Shown here: positions 24,811 to 37,000 of the stretch, in pieces | Layout of the letters: each line of letters begins with the position of its first letter | How positions within the stretch are numbered: the stretch's first letter is position 1 | From: Montifringilla adamsi | Lineage: Eukaryota; Chordata; Aves; Passeriformes; Passeridae | DNA length: 64,000 bases | Direction of reading: 5' to 3' | NCBI GenBank assembly: GCA_017590115.1 | Contig: JAGGNK010008670.1 | Coordinates: 3,876,751 to 3,940,750 of the forward strand | The notes under the pieces: model-generated | What the model was told of the DNA's origin: nothing | What the model saw: the letters and a program-made list of their open reading frames with translations, nothing else | Database searches by the model: none | Made by a program: the position numbers and the translations under genes

Positions 24811-25921
24811 TATTCTCCCCTCCCTCCCCGAAATCCTTAAGGATTATCTGTGTGTCCAGAGGAGAAGCTCCTTGCAAGTTTGTTTGTTCAGAACTGACAC
24901 TTACTTTGACTTTGAGTGTCTCTCCAGTCTGTTTTGCAGAAGGCCCTGTAATTAGTGACATGCTTGCCAGTAATTCTATTGCCAGCACATGGCCTTGTCT
25001 TTCTGGTGTAGATGTAGCTGTGGCAACCCCACATCATTTTCTGGATCCAGGATGATTGAACCCAAAGCAATCAGACACAGCACAAAGGCCAAAAAATTGA
25101 CAGAAGTAAGTGAATATGTACCACAAAGAGTAAAACACCACCTAACTCAGTATCCTGCCCCAGAGGCCAGGAGAAGATACCTAAATCAGAGCGCAGGAAC
25201 AAAGCAATAATGAATTCAGGACAATTCCTTTATTTCCAGGGTCCTATCTCCCAGACAAACAGAGGTGATGTCTATATTTAATGGTAGCTCATTAAGTATT
25301 TTCATTCCATCAATGTACCCAGCTGGATTTTGAGCCAAGCTTCCAGCATCCATACTGCTGTATTAGATCACACAGCTGGGATAAAGAAGAGGGAAAATAA
25401 GTTAATGAAATGCTGTTGGTTTGGCTTCAGTTGACAGAGGAAACCACTGCACTTGTATGCAACATCCTTCTCAACAGTAATTCTGAATCTACAATCACCA
25501 CGATGGCAGTTGGCCTTTTATGGGCTGTGTCTTCACTGCCTGATTCTGCAATGTTTTTTTGCAGCCTGCCCCACAGCTACAGACATCAACCTTAAACACA
25601 GGCTGTTTGAACCTTCACTTCCACTCCATGGCTTTCTTGGAATTCAGCCACTTGCTTCTCTCCTGCTCTGTCATTTTTACGAGTGAGAATAAATTTGTTC
25701 CATGTGCAACTCAGTCATGATCTGCTCTGTACCCCAGAGTGGTAGGAATTCACCATCCACAGCCTTACACATTCTCTTGCCCATTTTCCATCCCTCAGTC
25801 CTTTCTTAGAGATCTGCTTGAAGTGATGGGTTTGCTCCATGTTCTGCTCCATGGGAAGCTGTCCTGGGAAGAGCTCCTGCAATTTAGTGTTTCACAAAGA
25901 TGAATTAAAATTTCTGTAGGG

Positions 25922-25922
25922 A

Positions 25923-25954
<32 letters not shown>

Positions 25955-25962
25955 AAAAAAAA
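25922..25962 (+). repeat. Double A-tract (A20 G A20)
   Basis: Two runs of 20 A separated by one G. A retroposed poly(A) tail is possible, but no parent sequence is recognisable to its left. Confidence 0.9.
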
Positions 25963-27180
25963 GAGATACTTCAACCAGATATCCAAGGTGCTTTTCTGGC
26001 AGCAAGTAGCTTGGTGTACTGCAGAGAACATACCATGCCAAAAAAAAAAACAAAACTGCAAAATGAAGAGCTGAGCATTAAAGGTGGATTTGTGAATCAG
26101 CAACAGATTCAAAAAGAGCATAGAGGAGTAAGACCTAAAACCTTAAAAGAGCCCAAAAGCAGAAGTATGAGGGATGATGACCCATCAGGTGATTACACCC
26201 TTCAGGAGGAGGCCAGAGTGCATCTCTCACGGAGCAGGGAGAGTTTCACAGCTGAGGCTCTGCTTGTGCCTGTGCAGGGAGGGCAGAGGGGTCAGAGCTG
26301 CACCATGCCAAAGCCCTCACTGCAGCCATGGTGTATTATTAGCATCTGTAAGTTACAGATGGCTGAAACTTCCTCTGCAAGAAAGCCTCCATGTCAGATG
26401 TGCTTTTATGTTACTGTAAGTCAAGCACATGAAATCACTGCTAAAATTATTGCCAACTTAAAGCATGTATTTTTTAATAAATGCAGTCTGCCTGCTTTTT
26501 ACGAGGCATTGTTTTATTGTAACCATAAAAACTTCAATTCCCTCTACCTAGAAGTTCATCTTTTGAATTACACTTTTCTAGTTCACTTACTCTGCAGTCA
26601 GTCAGCTTAATTTGTAACTTGTATAGATTTTCTGCCCAGCAACAGCAAAAGGAAAACATTCAACAGAAAAAGATGTCGTACCAGAAAAAGCACAAAACCT
26701 GGCACTGAAACTGAGGGGCAAACATGCTGCTGGAAGCGTTTTTAGATTCTTAGTTGCCCAGTTTTCAATCTGAGAGTTCCAAATCATAGGGACAGAAAGG
26801 GGCAACAAGATTTGAGGGGACTGGATAAGACAATGCAGCACTGCACATACTTTTTCATCCCAAAGTGCCAGGGTGTGGTTTGGAAACACAGAGCCAGGAT
26901 AAATGATTATACGCTTTGCTAACTCCAGTGACCTCATAGTACAAGTATGTGGGACAACCTCTGGCAAAAGGCCCTTCTGCTTTATATAGGTTGCTTTCTG
27001 AATCTAATTCTGTAAGTATATGGGGTCTAAGTAATGAGTTTGTTTAAATAAGTACCAGTTAACAAAGGTGCTGTATTGAGCATCTTTAAGGCCTTACATC
27101 CTGTATCAAAACTTAAACAGACTTTTACAGCCAGAGCTGGAGCAAGGTCAAGGGCTGAGGGGGGAGAGGGGCTGAGGGGC

Positions 27181-27460
27181 TCTCCATGGTGCCCTGTGAC
27201 AAGACATGGAGCAATGGCCATAAAGCAAAACACAAGAAGTTCCACCTCAACACGAGGATTAATTTCTTCACATTGAAGGTGGCAGAGCACTCGAGCAGGC
27301 TGTCCAGGCAGTTTGTGGAGTCTCCCTCTGCAGAGACATTCCAAACTCACCTGGACGCGTTCCTGCGTCACCTGCTCTGGGTGACCGTGCCTTGGCAGGG
27401 CAGTCGGACTGATGATCTCCAGAGTCCCTTCCGGCTCTAACAATCCTATGATTCTGTTAA
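27181..27460 (+). mobile_element. CR1 LINE 3'-end fragment next to the SEC62 promoter
   Basis: A longer CR1 3' segment. Diagnostic blocks in order are GTGCCCTGTGACAAGACATG, GAGCAATGGCCATAAAGCAA, AAGAAGTTCCACCTCAACAC, GGTGGCAGAGCACTCGAGCA, GCCTTGGCAGGGCAGTCGGA and the terminal CTATGATTCTGTT. The 3' end points toward the SEC62 CpG island and stops at its edge. Confidence 0.93.
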
Positions 27461-27680
27461 GGGAGGGCGCCGAGGTGGGGGGTCGGTGAGGGGCTGAGGA
27501 ACCGAGGCAAGGTGGTGAGGGCTGAGGGGCTGGGGCGGGCTGAGGGAGATGGTGGGGCTGAGGGAGATGGCTCCCGCCGCCTCTCGGATTAGGTCTGGGG
27601 GAGGCGCTGAGGCGGCATGAAGAGAATGAGGGACCGAGTCAGGGTGATGGACCGAGGCGCTGAGGCGGGACGAGGCGCTG

Positions 27681-27880
27681 AGGGAGCGGGGCGCGATGAA
27701 AAGTTGCGGAAACAGAGGAGAACCAAGATGGGTCGGTGAGGGACCGAGGCGGGTCGCTGAGGGGCGGAGGGGGCACTATGAGGGACCGGGGCACGATGAA
27801 GCGTTGCGGGAACAGGGGGGAACCAAGACGGGTCGGTGACGGACCGAGGCGGCTCGCTGAGGGGCGGGGGGCGGCGATGG
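27681..27880 (+). repeat. 100-bp-period tandem repeat in the SEC62 CpG island
   Basis: AGGGAGCGGGGCGCGATGAA at 27681 recurs as AGGGACCGGGGCACGATGAA at 27781. AACCAAGATGGGTCGGTGAG at 27721 recurs as AACCAAGACGGGTCGGTGAC at 27821. Both offsets are exactly 100 bp, with a few substitutions. Looser GACCGAGGCGCTGAGG units extend to the left. Confidence 0.9.
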
Positions 27881-27992
27881 GTGGAGGCGCTGCGGCCGCG
27901 CCCCCTTCCCGCCCCTCCGCTCGCTCCCGCCGCCTCTCGCGAGGCCGCCGCCCCCCCCCGCGCGCGTCACCGGCGGAGCGGACGGGGACAAC

Positions 27993-28028
27993 ATGGCGGA
28001 GCGGCGGCGGCACAGGAAGCGCGTCCAG
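27993..28028 (+). CDS. SEC62: SEC62 coding exon 1
   Basis: Twelve codons, MAERRRHRKRVQ, then donor GTACCC at 28029, phase 0. The ATG sits in ACAACATGG, a strong Kozak context. Too short for open-frame detection; recognised from the conserved N-terminus. Confidence 0.97.
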
Positions 28029-31000
28029 GTACCCGAGACTCCCTCTCTTCTCTATCTCTCCCTCCCCGCCCTGTGGCTCCCCCTCTCCGTGCTTAGAGCG
28101 GCTTTCCCCGCGGCCTTCCCGCCCGACGCTGTTGCGAGGTGGCGGCTGCGGGCGGCCCGCGGTGAGAGAGCCCCAGTCTCGGGGCACCGGGAGCCCCTCA
28201 GGCCGGGGCCGGAGCCCGGGCTGGCAGGTTCTCCTCAGAATTTTCTAGCAGATTGGTCAAGGCTGTGAAAACAGAATGGTGGAGCTCAAGTAGGAGCGTT
28301 TCGGGGCTGAGGGGCGGCCAGCGGGGCCCCCCGGCACATCCGAGGCGCCCCCGCTTCATCCCCATGGGCTCTGCGCCCTCAGAAGTTCTTCGTCTCTCCG
28401 TGACCAAAAAATGACATTTGGAGCTGTTCCCAATTTTTAATCGCCGTGTTATACTCAGAATCTGCCCCGTTATCAGTGTGGAACAATAGCTTAGTGCGGG
28501 TAACACCAAAACACCCGGGAGCTGCACCTTCACCCAGCGTGTCCGGCCCGGGGGCCGTAAGCAGAAGACGTGGGACAGATGGTAAAAGCATCTTAAAAGC
28601 AAACGTGCCCCAAGCAGGAAATGATGCGGGAAGGAAGGGAAATTTGTGTCTGGAAAACATAAACAAACAGGCACGCCTATAAATAGACCTAATCAGCTTT
28701 GAGATCGTGTTAAAATGTAGTGATAATTGTGTGGTGGCACTGAGAGGCAAACTGAGGGCTGCTTTGGTGTTTTCACTAACCTGGGAGCCTGGTACGTCGA
28801 GGTGTAATTTTTACAGGGAGTTTTCAGAGTTTTTAATGCATGTTTTGGGCGTACTTACAGTGTCAGTGACCATAACACTCGTTACTGTTATGTGTTATCA
28901 ACACTCGGCCTAAATAGTGTTTGTTTGGGGTTTATTGCTCTGCTGTAAGAGCAGATAATATTCACGGGAGAGATCACAGAGCCATTCAACAATGCAAGCT
29001 TCATATGTCGCCCTTCTGCTTGGCTGCCCTCTCTCCTTTCTCAGACTTCCCTTCTCCAGCCCACTTTCCCTTCCCCCAGGAAGATGGAGATCTGCCTGTA
29101 CCTGTAAAGGTTTCTTTTTTCCCTTTAATTCCAATTAGTGAGGCAGGGGGAGAAATGCAAGGAATCGTTAATCAAAAAATCTTGTTGAACGAGCCCTATC
29201 CATCACAGCATTCAATGAATTATTGCAAAACATCACAGAATTATTTTCCCTTTAAGATTTTTATAGGCTGTCCCTTTCCAAGGATGACAACAGCTCAATA
29301 AAGCACCTATCAAACCAAACTTAAACATAATTTAATGTTTGTATAACACCCAAGGCTGTGGTCTTGCAGGCAGTTAAGCACATACTTAATTTCCAGCCTG
29401 TTAGCAGTAAAAGTATTTCCCAGATTGTTAGTAATTAAATTGATGTCTGGGTTTTAAAACTTAAGGTCGTGGCCTAAATTTGTGATATAATTATGCAAAT
29501 AAATGTGTATTGTCACAGGTTCCTAGTGTAGGCCAACAACAATGGGAAGACAGGACAGTGGACAAAGAATACTTTAAGAACACCCAGGGGGGTGTTCTTA
29601 ATTGGTCAGTGAATAAAACAATTCATATTTTTCTTGGTAGTGGGTTTTGGATTTCATTTTTCTTAAGCTTTTTGAACTTTACTGGCATATTTGCAGTATG
29701 ATTATCACGTTTTTCAGGCTCATGGTGCAAGTGTCTTCTTTTAAAATCAAGTGTGGGATTTTTATTCGTAGGTGCTTCAAGTGTTTTAGCAGTTTGTACT
29801 TAATTGAAGGTGATGTTGCCTCCTGAAGAGATTATTTATTGTACTGCTCGCAAGTCTGACATCTGAATACCCTGGATTTTTTGACAGGAGTGAGGTTCTT
29901 GGGAAAAGTTGGTGTTTTTGATGTGGATGAGGCTGATGTAATGGAGTTCAATTAGAAAAACCATGGGTGCACAACCTGGATAGGGAGTGAATTTTTGTAG
30001 GACTTTATGCTTGCCATCAAGATTAGAATCATGGTAGTTATGTCAGATGGCAGACATGAAAAAGGCTCAAAAATAGTTCAAAGTTCTGTCTAGCCTGCTC
30101 CACGTTTCCCATCGGAAGCAGTCACAGGAAGGATGTGTTTTATGGAATGCACTTTCATCAAAGGACACATTGCCCAATGTGTGTTGCATAGCTTAGACTG
30201 TTCCTCTCAAAGTTACAAAAGTTGCAAAAATTTTAACTTCAGAAGTTTGAACAAAGACATTTCAGAGGTAAATTTCTGCAAGTGTCATTCCTGATGGTAA
30301 TTGAACTGTAATCAACACAGATTAATTCAGACATGCAGTAGTGGAGGGAGGCTGGTCTGTAGGATGCAGATTGCTTACCCAGTGGCTCCCACATGATTCA
30401 AATGTCTGAAATCAAGAATGCTTGCTGTGTATAAAGGACTTACTGGCAGAAAAACAACATATGTTGTCTAATGGCTAGTTTAATATTTTTATTTTCGACA
30501 AAATACATCTCAAAAGATGGGAGATGCCTTTGAATGCCTGTTACTCCAGCAACCTGATCAAAGCTACTTCATGTCTTGTAACTGTATTTTTTTCCATATG
30601 TGTCCTGAAATATTCACTTAACCACAAAGTTAAGTGAATGTTGTTTCCTTTGGGCCGGGTAACACGTGGCACTGTGCTGGCAGCTCTGCAGTTTGACTGT
30701 TAAATAGGCATTAAGTTTTCATTGCCTTGGCTGCATTCCACGTGCACAGTTTTAGTCTGCCCGTGTCAGGTTTTGGGCTGATCTTTGCGTTGGGATTAAC
30801 AGCGCCTGGCGTCGCACCTTGTTGCTATGTCCTGCACTCCAGAAATGTTAATGCACATAAATACTGCTCCTGAAAAGAGAGAAAACAGCTCCTGGGCAGG
30901 TTGGGGGTCAGTGTCTCACTGCAAATTGCTGGCTGAGGTGGCATCAGTGACATTAATGAAAGGTACTTTCCTTGTTGACTTTTTTTCTTTGATTCAAGTG

Positions 31001-34000
31001 CTGAGATTCTCCTGATGAAGGACATCTACTAATCATTAACTCTTGTAGCCTACAGCTGGGTCCTGTTATGATTTGGGTTCTTCTGGAAGGAAGATGCCCA
31101 GCTGCAGAGCTGCACTGCTGCTCCTGTGCTGCAGTTTTGTGTGAATGACTCTGAAAAGGACTCTGCAGAAAGGACAATGCAATGCTTTTCCAGTAACACA
31201 TATTTTACTCCAGCTTGGCCATTTGGCTTTATTTTCTTCATAAATTCTAGTAAAGATGAGTGGGATGATAACAAAGGAGACTGGTTAAATTACGTCTTTG
31301 AAAGCTGAGTGGTATCAGCTGATAGAGGAGGAAGAAACAAAGATCAAGGGGGCAAAAAAAAGTTGAAAAATGGGAATGGAAAGTAGCAGCCTGAGTTGTC
31401 ATTAAAACAAGAATCAGTCTTTTGGAAATCTTGAGTTAGGTTTTTGGAGGTGGGAAGGGAAAAAGTCAGAGCGGCTGGCCTGGGGTTGGAAGGGGACTGA
31501 AGCTGGTGTGTTTTGGCCTCAAAACACTGTTCAAAATACTGCACATTGCTCCTTGGATCTGTTTTAGAACTCTGTACCTTTACAGAGTTCTGTATGTTTT
31601 GCTCAAAAAACTTAGCAGGTTAAAAAACAAGAGGGAAGAAAACAGATACTTCTGTTTCCATAGGATATGTACTGGACTGCAAAACATCTGCTAATCTTTT
31701 TCTGTAAAGAAAAGTTAATGTTTTGTGGCCAGCACGTGGCCACGGTAATCCAGAAGAACTGGTTTCTCCACATGGCTCTGCCACAATTTCTTTTAAGAGA
31801 CCTGGGGCAGTCCTTGTACTGGTCATCAGTGCAGGGGCAAGTTTGTGTTTGTTAGTCACTGAAGAAAACTGGGATGTCCTAAGAGCAAGTCCTAACACCC
31901 TGGTATGTTTGTTTCCCCCTACCTACTCCAGTCATGCCAATTTCTGTGCTTTTCCTTTGTCTGTGGCACTTTAGTTTATTTTAGGCAAAGTACAAATAAC
32001 TCAGCAGCACCCAGTACCCTGCCACAGAGCACCCACTCTGAGATCCTCACAGTCAACAGGAAAGAGAAAAAGATAATCCTGCAGTTCAGCCCAAGCTGTG
32101 ATGTGCTCAGCACTTTCAGAGAAGAGTAGGCTGGTGCAGTTGTAGAGTCTTTGTAATAAGGTGTGTGAAATGGAACCTGGGCTGACACAGTGTCATTTTT
32201 GATGTAGCCTCTCAGCTTGAAAAGCAGGCACCACATGATAAATATGCTTGAATTTCATCTTTTCCTTATCTAAAAACTGTATCAACTATTAGGCTTCAGC
32301 AGTCTGCTTTGAGGGATGGTGTTCTGAAAACCTAAGAGCCAAGAAATCAACTAAATATTGTTTCATTGAAATAAAAGAATTTTGATGACCCTTTTGAAAC
32401 AGAGGAACATAAATCCTTGTAATGCATTTGGCTGCACATGGAATAACTTGTCTTGCTAGTGACACTCATCATTTACTCTTCTGATTTTCCAGCACCCTGT
32501 TTATGTTACCAGGTTGTGGAAGGAAATTGGCCTGTCTTGGGTCATACCTATCTTCTTGCAACTGTGACGCAAAGAGGGAATAAAATGAGAGCAGTTTTCA
32601 AACCAGAAATGTGCTCTGCCCTTTTGTCATCCACTGAGTGTTCCAGGAGTAGGAAAACCTGAATAAGTCATGCTTGGGTAGAGCTGAGGGGGAGACTTCA
32701 ATGGCTCAGTTCAGATGTTATTTTGATGTGTTCGGGCCTCTCTGGTGCTGCAGGCCCAGCTGGGGGTTGAATTAACTGGGAACTGCATCCATGCATTGAA
32801 GTCCAGCAGGGACTGTGCTGTACTTTGATTTGAGAGATAATGGTAAGTTAGATTAGGACTTTCCCTTCAGTGAGTCTGGAAGGTCCCTGGGTTTGATTGT
32901 CCTTTTATGAATTCATATAGGGCAGAATTGTGATTGAGAATTATTCCTAAAAAATTAAAATATCTTTGCATTTCTAGCAAGTCACTAGGCTGAGCACTGC
33001 TGTTCCTGTCAGTAGGTGGAGTTCTGTCTAGACAAATAAGAAATTTGGTTTGATTTTATTTTTAATGGCCAGAGTTTGTAAGTCACCAGGGATTGTAAAT
33101 CTCTAAATTTTACATGCTGTCTAGTGACAACGTGGGCTACTTTTAAAACTGAACACAAAATTTGGTTGAACTGCAACTTTTAAAAGTTGTGCCTAGGGTA
33201 ATGAACTCACCATTGCTTTGGTTGATTTCATTTATTGATGGAATATATTATTTCCTGACAGTCATTTATTTTCGCATTTTATCAGAAGTCTGGCTCTGCA
33301 AACAAAGGGATGAAAATAGGATGAAAAATGGGGATTAAATTGCAGGGGACACTTTCTCAGAATGAGCTCAGTTAAACTGTGACAGTCTCTCTCACTGGGA
33401 AGCTTTTTTTGTTTGGGCTGTTATGAAACTATCCCTCACAGACAAAGCAATAGAGAGAAAGGAGCAATAAAAAAAATCTCCTGGTGCCAGCCCCTGCCTG
33501 TGTAGTGCATCACATGACCCAGCAGAATCATAAATATTTTAGGAAGAAGGAGAAAAACCACCTTAGCAGAGGAATTAACACTGATGAGAATATCTGCAGT
33601 TTCTCCGTCTGTTTTACTGCCCATCCTGTGAAGAACATTTGCCCTGTGAATTGTTCCAAATTTCATTTGCTGACAGGAATTAGTAGAAAAGCAGCATTTC
33701 ACACACAGTTGCTGCCTGCAGTTCCCAGTCTCCAGGTGCCTTATCCCATTGGCAATGATGGGACACAGTCACTTGTTTTATTTCAGTGCATTGGAGCCCC
33801 TTTTGTTGCTGTTCAATTACTTTGGTACCGAGTTTGGTGGCTTGGTTTGATTTACAGTTACTGGTATAACTGTACCGGGTAAGAGGACCTGAAACCACAG
33901 AACATAAGTTATGGGCATACATGCACTGTCAGGGAATAGTTTTCTTATCTGATGTTCCATACAGATTTTTAAAATTTAAAAATAAAAAAAAAAAAGGATT

Positions 34001-37000
34001 GAACATGCAGCAGGAGGTAATATCCATTTGAGGACTGTTAGGGTTATCTGGCCTAATTTGGGCATGTTTTTGAAACTACCTGGTGAGTGAGCGTATTTCT
34101 GCTTTCATATGGAGGATTTAGACTTTTTTTAAAAGTCTCAGAACTAAGGACTATGGAGCCTTTTGATCATTTGGATACCTTGTGTCTGTATTATTCTCTT
34201 CAAAATTCTCCTCAGGCAGGAAAAGCAACAATCTCCTGTGGAAGGATACTCATTAACCAGTTGGTTTTGAAAGTTAGCTGTTGAAAATTAACAACTCTTA
34301 CCGTCTGAAGCTTTTATTCTGGTGTAAACACATCTATTTCACCTTGCATTTCCATTTAACATGCTGCTTGTGATATTATGATTATACATGTTAAAAGCAG
34401 TAGTGGAGGTTGTATATGTTTATTGACTTTAGGAAACTTAGGTCTTTAAATAGACTCTGAAACTTCTATTCCTGTAAATGACCAATCTGATTTGTGGTTG
34501 ATATAATCTATTTCTTCAGGCAACACAAGAAGAACAGGTACAGAAAAGGCACTGCAGTGTGGAAAACTGTCCTGTGTTTCTGTGTTACTGATCCACAAGT
34601 AGCTGGGGGGTTGGAGAATTAAACCTTATGGATTAAAAGAATTTACTGAAAATAATTTTGAGGAGGTTAGTATAAGTCAGTTTAATATCTCAACCTATGG
34701 TTTCTTTCAGCTATATTTTTGTGAAGCAGGAACATTAAAAAGTTCTTCCATTCCCTGCTTGCAAGTATCAGATCTTAATTTTACATAACTGAAAATGCCC
34801 AATCCTTCTGCTTTTTACATGTCAGAGTCCTGTTACCTCTCTGCAAGGTGGTAAAATCACAGAATTTGTGAATGTGTGCAGACTTCTCATAAAACATTGG
34901 TTTTGATGTTCAGGTTTCATCCTGCTGTGCTTTCATCCTGATGTTCTACTCTGTAGATTGGAATAATCTCTTCAAGGGTACTCTAAAGCCTCATTCCGTA
35001 GTTGTGCAGTGGGCAAATAAATTTTCTAGCCAAATCTTTCAGCTTCTTTTCAACTTAGTTTTCTCCTTCTCACATGAAATCTGAGCTGCTCTGTGTTTTG
35101 AGTGCCTACATTGCTGTCATTTCATGCACACTCATTCCTCACTGCTTTTTCTTTGTTCCCAGATTCACAACTGTTTCCATCCCAGCTGTGTACCTTAAGC
35201 AGCTTCCCATGTGCTGCGTTCCTCTTAGGCTTTCCTTTAGTTTCCTCTTTCTACAGATCTGCTAAAGGAGTTTGTCCTCCTTACCTTCAGTTCATCTAAC
35301 TTGAGATTTGTTGCTTTTTTGCTTCCTGTAGACAGAAAGTTCTCAGAAAAAATTACTTGACCTATTTTCACTTCCTTTATATTTTATTTCTTATATATAT
35401 ATTGCCATTAAATAATGAAGACTTTGCAACATCTGATTTTTTCAGCCCAGAAGGATGATTTTCTTATGTGTTTAAAACTGTATTAATAACTTTTGACTTT
35501 TCCCACTGTAGGAAGTTGGTGAGCCGTTCAAGGAGGAGAAGGCTGTTGCTAAATACTTGCGCTTCAACTGTCCAACAAAATCCACCAACATGATGGGCCA
35601 CCGAGTTGATTATTTTATTGGTAAGTTTGCTTTTAACCAGAGAATTCAGATTTTTTCTAACATTGCACTTGGAGGGTGGGAGAGACTGGTTTATTTTTAT
35701 TAATAGTACTTGATCTAATAAGTACTGATCCTACAGTTTGGTTTTGAAAACTTACCTAGGTATTAAGAAGCCATAAAATTAATTTCACTAGCCTGGAGTA
35801 AATGCAATAAACTTTTCACTCTGTGGTTTAAAGGTGTGTGATGTCAAGAGGAATATATTTCAGAGTAGTGACTAATCTGACTTGAAAGATTGAAAGGATG
35901 TAGAACATCACCAGAACAAACTGGTCATTGTGGTTCAAGGAATGTAGACTAAATGTTAAAAATAATGTTAATTTGAATGCATTTTTAATTTTTTTTTTCT
36001 CTAGCTTCAAAAGCTGTGGACTGCCTCCTGGATTCTAAATGGGCAAAGGCAAAGAAAGGAGAGGAGGCTCTCTTTACAACCCGAGAGTCTGTAGTTGATT
36101 ACTGCAACAGGTATGACCCAGGCTACTTCAGTGTCATTAATGGCTGTGGTTGTCCAGCTGTCACAGTTATTTAGGAACCAATGTAACTTGGGCTTTGTGC
36201 ATCCTAAAACTTCGGCATGTATGCAAAAATAATGATTGTAATGATTTATATTGCTGTGTTTGAGAGTGGAAATGATGTAGTTTCATTATTTTTGTTCCCA
36301 GAACTCTCTCAGGCTTTCACTGCACTGCATGGGGCAGCAAGGTGAACCAAAGGAGTTTCCTGAATTTTGCCAATATTTGAAGTCAGTAGGGTCAGAGCTC
36401 TTAAATCTCTGTCCCTGCTGTCTGAGGAGCAGGATTCTCTACTGCTCTTCCTGTTGGGAATTCATTCAGCTGTGCTCCTTTCAAGAATGTTTCTAGTTGG
36501 TGACAACCTTAAGAATACCAAATACTACATCCTGCTGCCCTGCTTGCCATATATTTATATCTTTATATCTCCACACATAAATAGATAATATATGCACTTG
36601 CAATAAGGACTGTTGGTAGCTGACAGGAAGGGAAGACTTGGCATAGGTACCACAGTTTCAACAGAGCAGTTCTGTTCATTGTGCATCATTACCAGTGATC
36701 TTGATGAGCTCTATGTCCACTTCCTTATTTTTGCTATGAAATATATTGACATGAACTTGAAAATAAATATTGCAGGAATTGCATTAATGGGAAAGATAAT
36801 TAAATGGATCTGGTGGGTTGCTGTATCCTACATCTTGTGTGTTCATTTATATCTGCAAAATGCTGCCACAGAAAAGTACAGTTTTTACCCAGTTTTGAAC
36901 AGATGAACCAAAAAAAGCAAAGCAACAGGCAAGACATGGGATAAGTAGGTCTGGTGTGTGTAGCTGTAAATAGAGCAGATGATTGTGACCTTGCCTTTCA

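Larger units (their letters stand above)
21026..27180. other. Intergenic DNA between SAMD7 and SEC62
   Basis: No exon of a recognisable gene. It contains a CR1 fragment, a TTCC microsatellite and a double A-tract, each listed separately. The longest open frame (26011-26610, plus, 199 codons from a GTG, first ATG at 26035) has no domain, splice signal or homology that I recognise and is treated as chance. Confidence 0.7.
27470..28230 (+). promoter_or_regulatory. SEC62: CpG-island promoter of SEC62
   Basis: Very G+C- and CpG-rich DNA around the first coding exon, unlike the AT-rich flanks. No TATA box precedes the start, as expected of a housekeeping promoter. The left half carries a G-rich tandem repeat with 100-bp period. 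The transcription start cannot be placed exactly; it should lie shortly upstream of ATG 27993. Confidence 0.85.

Noticed and set aside
24563..24988. Minus-strand frame with KEGR repeats
   Set aside because: Generated by the TTCC microsatellite.
27639..28187. 182-codon minus-strand open frame over the SEC62 CpG island
   Set aside because: It comes from GC-rich, stop-poor sequence and the 100-bp tandem repeat; the peptide is a repetitive Pro/Arg/Ser string, antisense to SEC62 exon 1.
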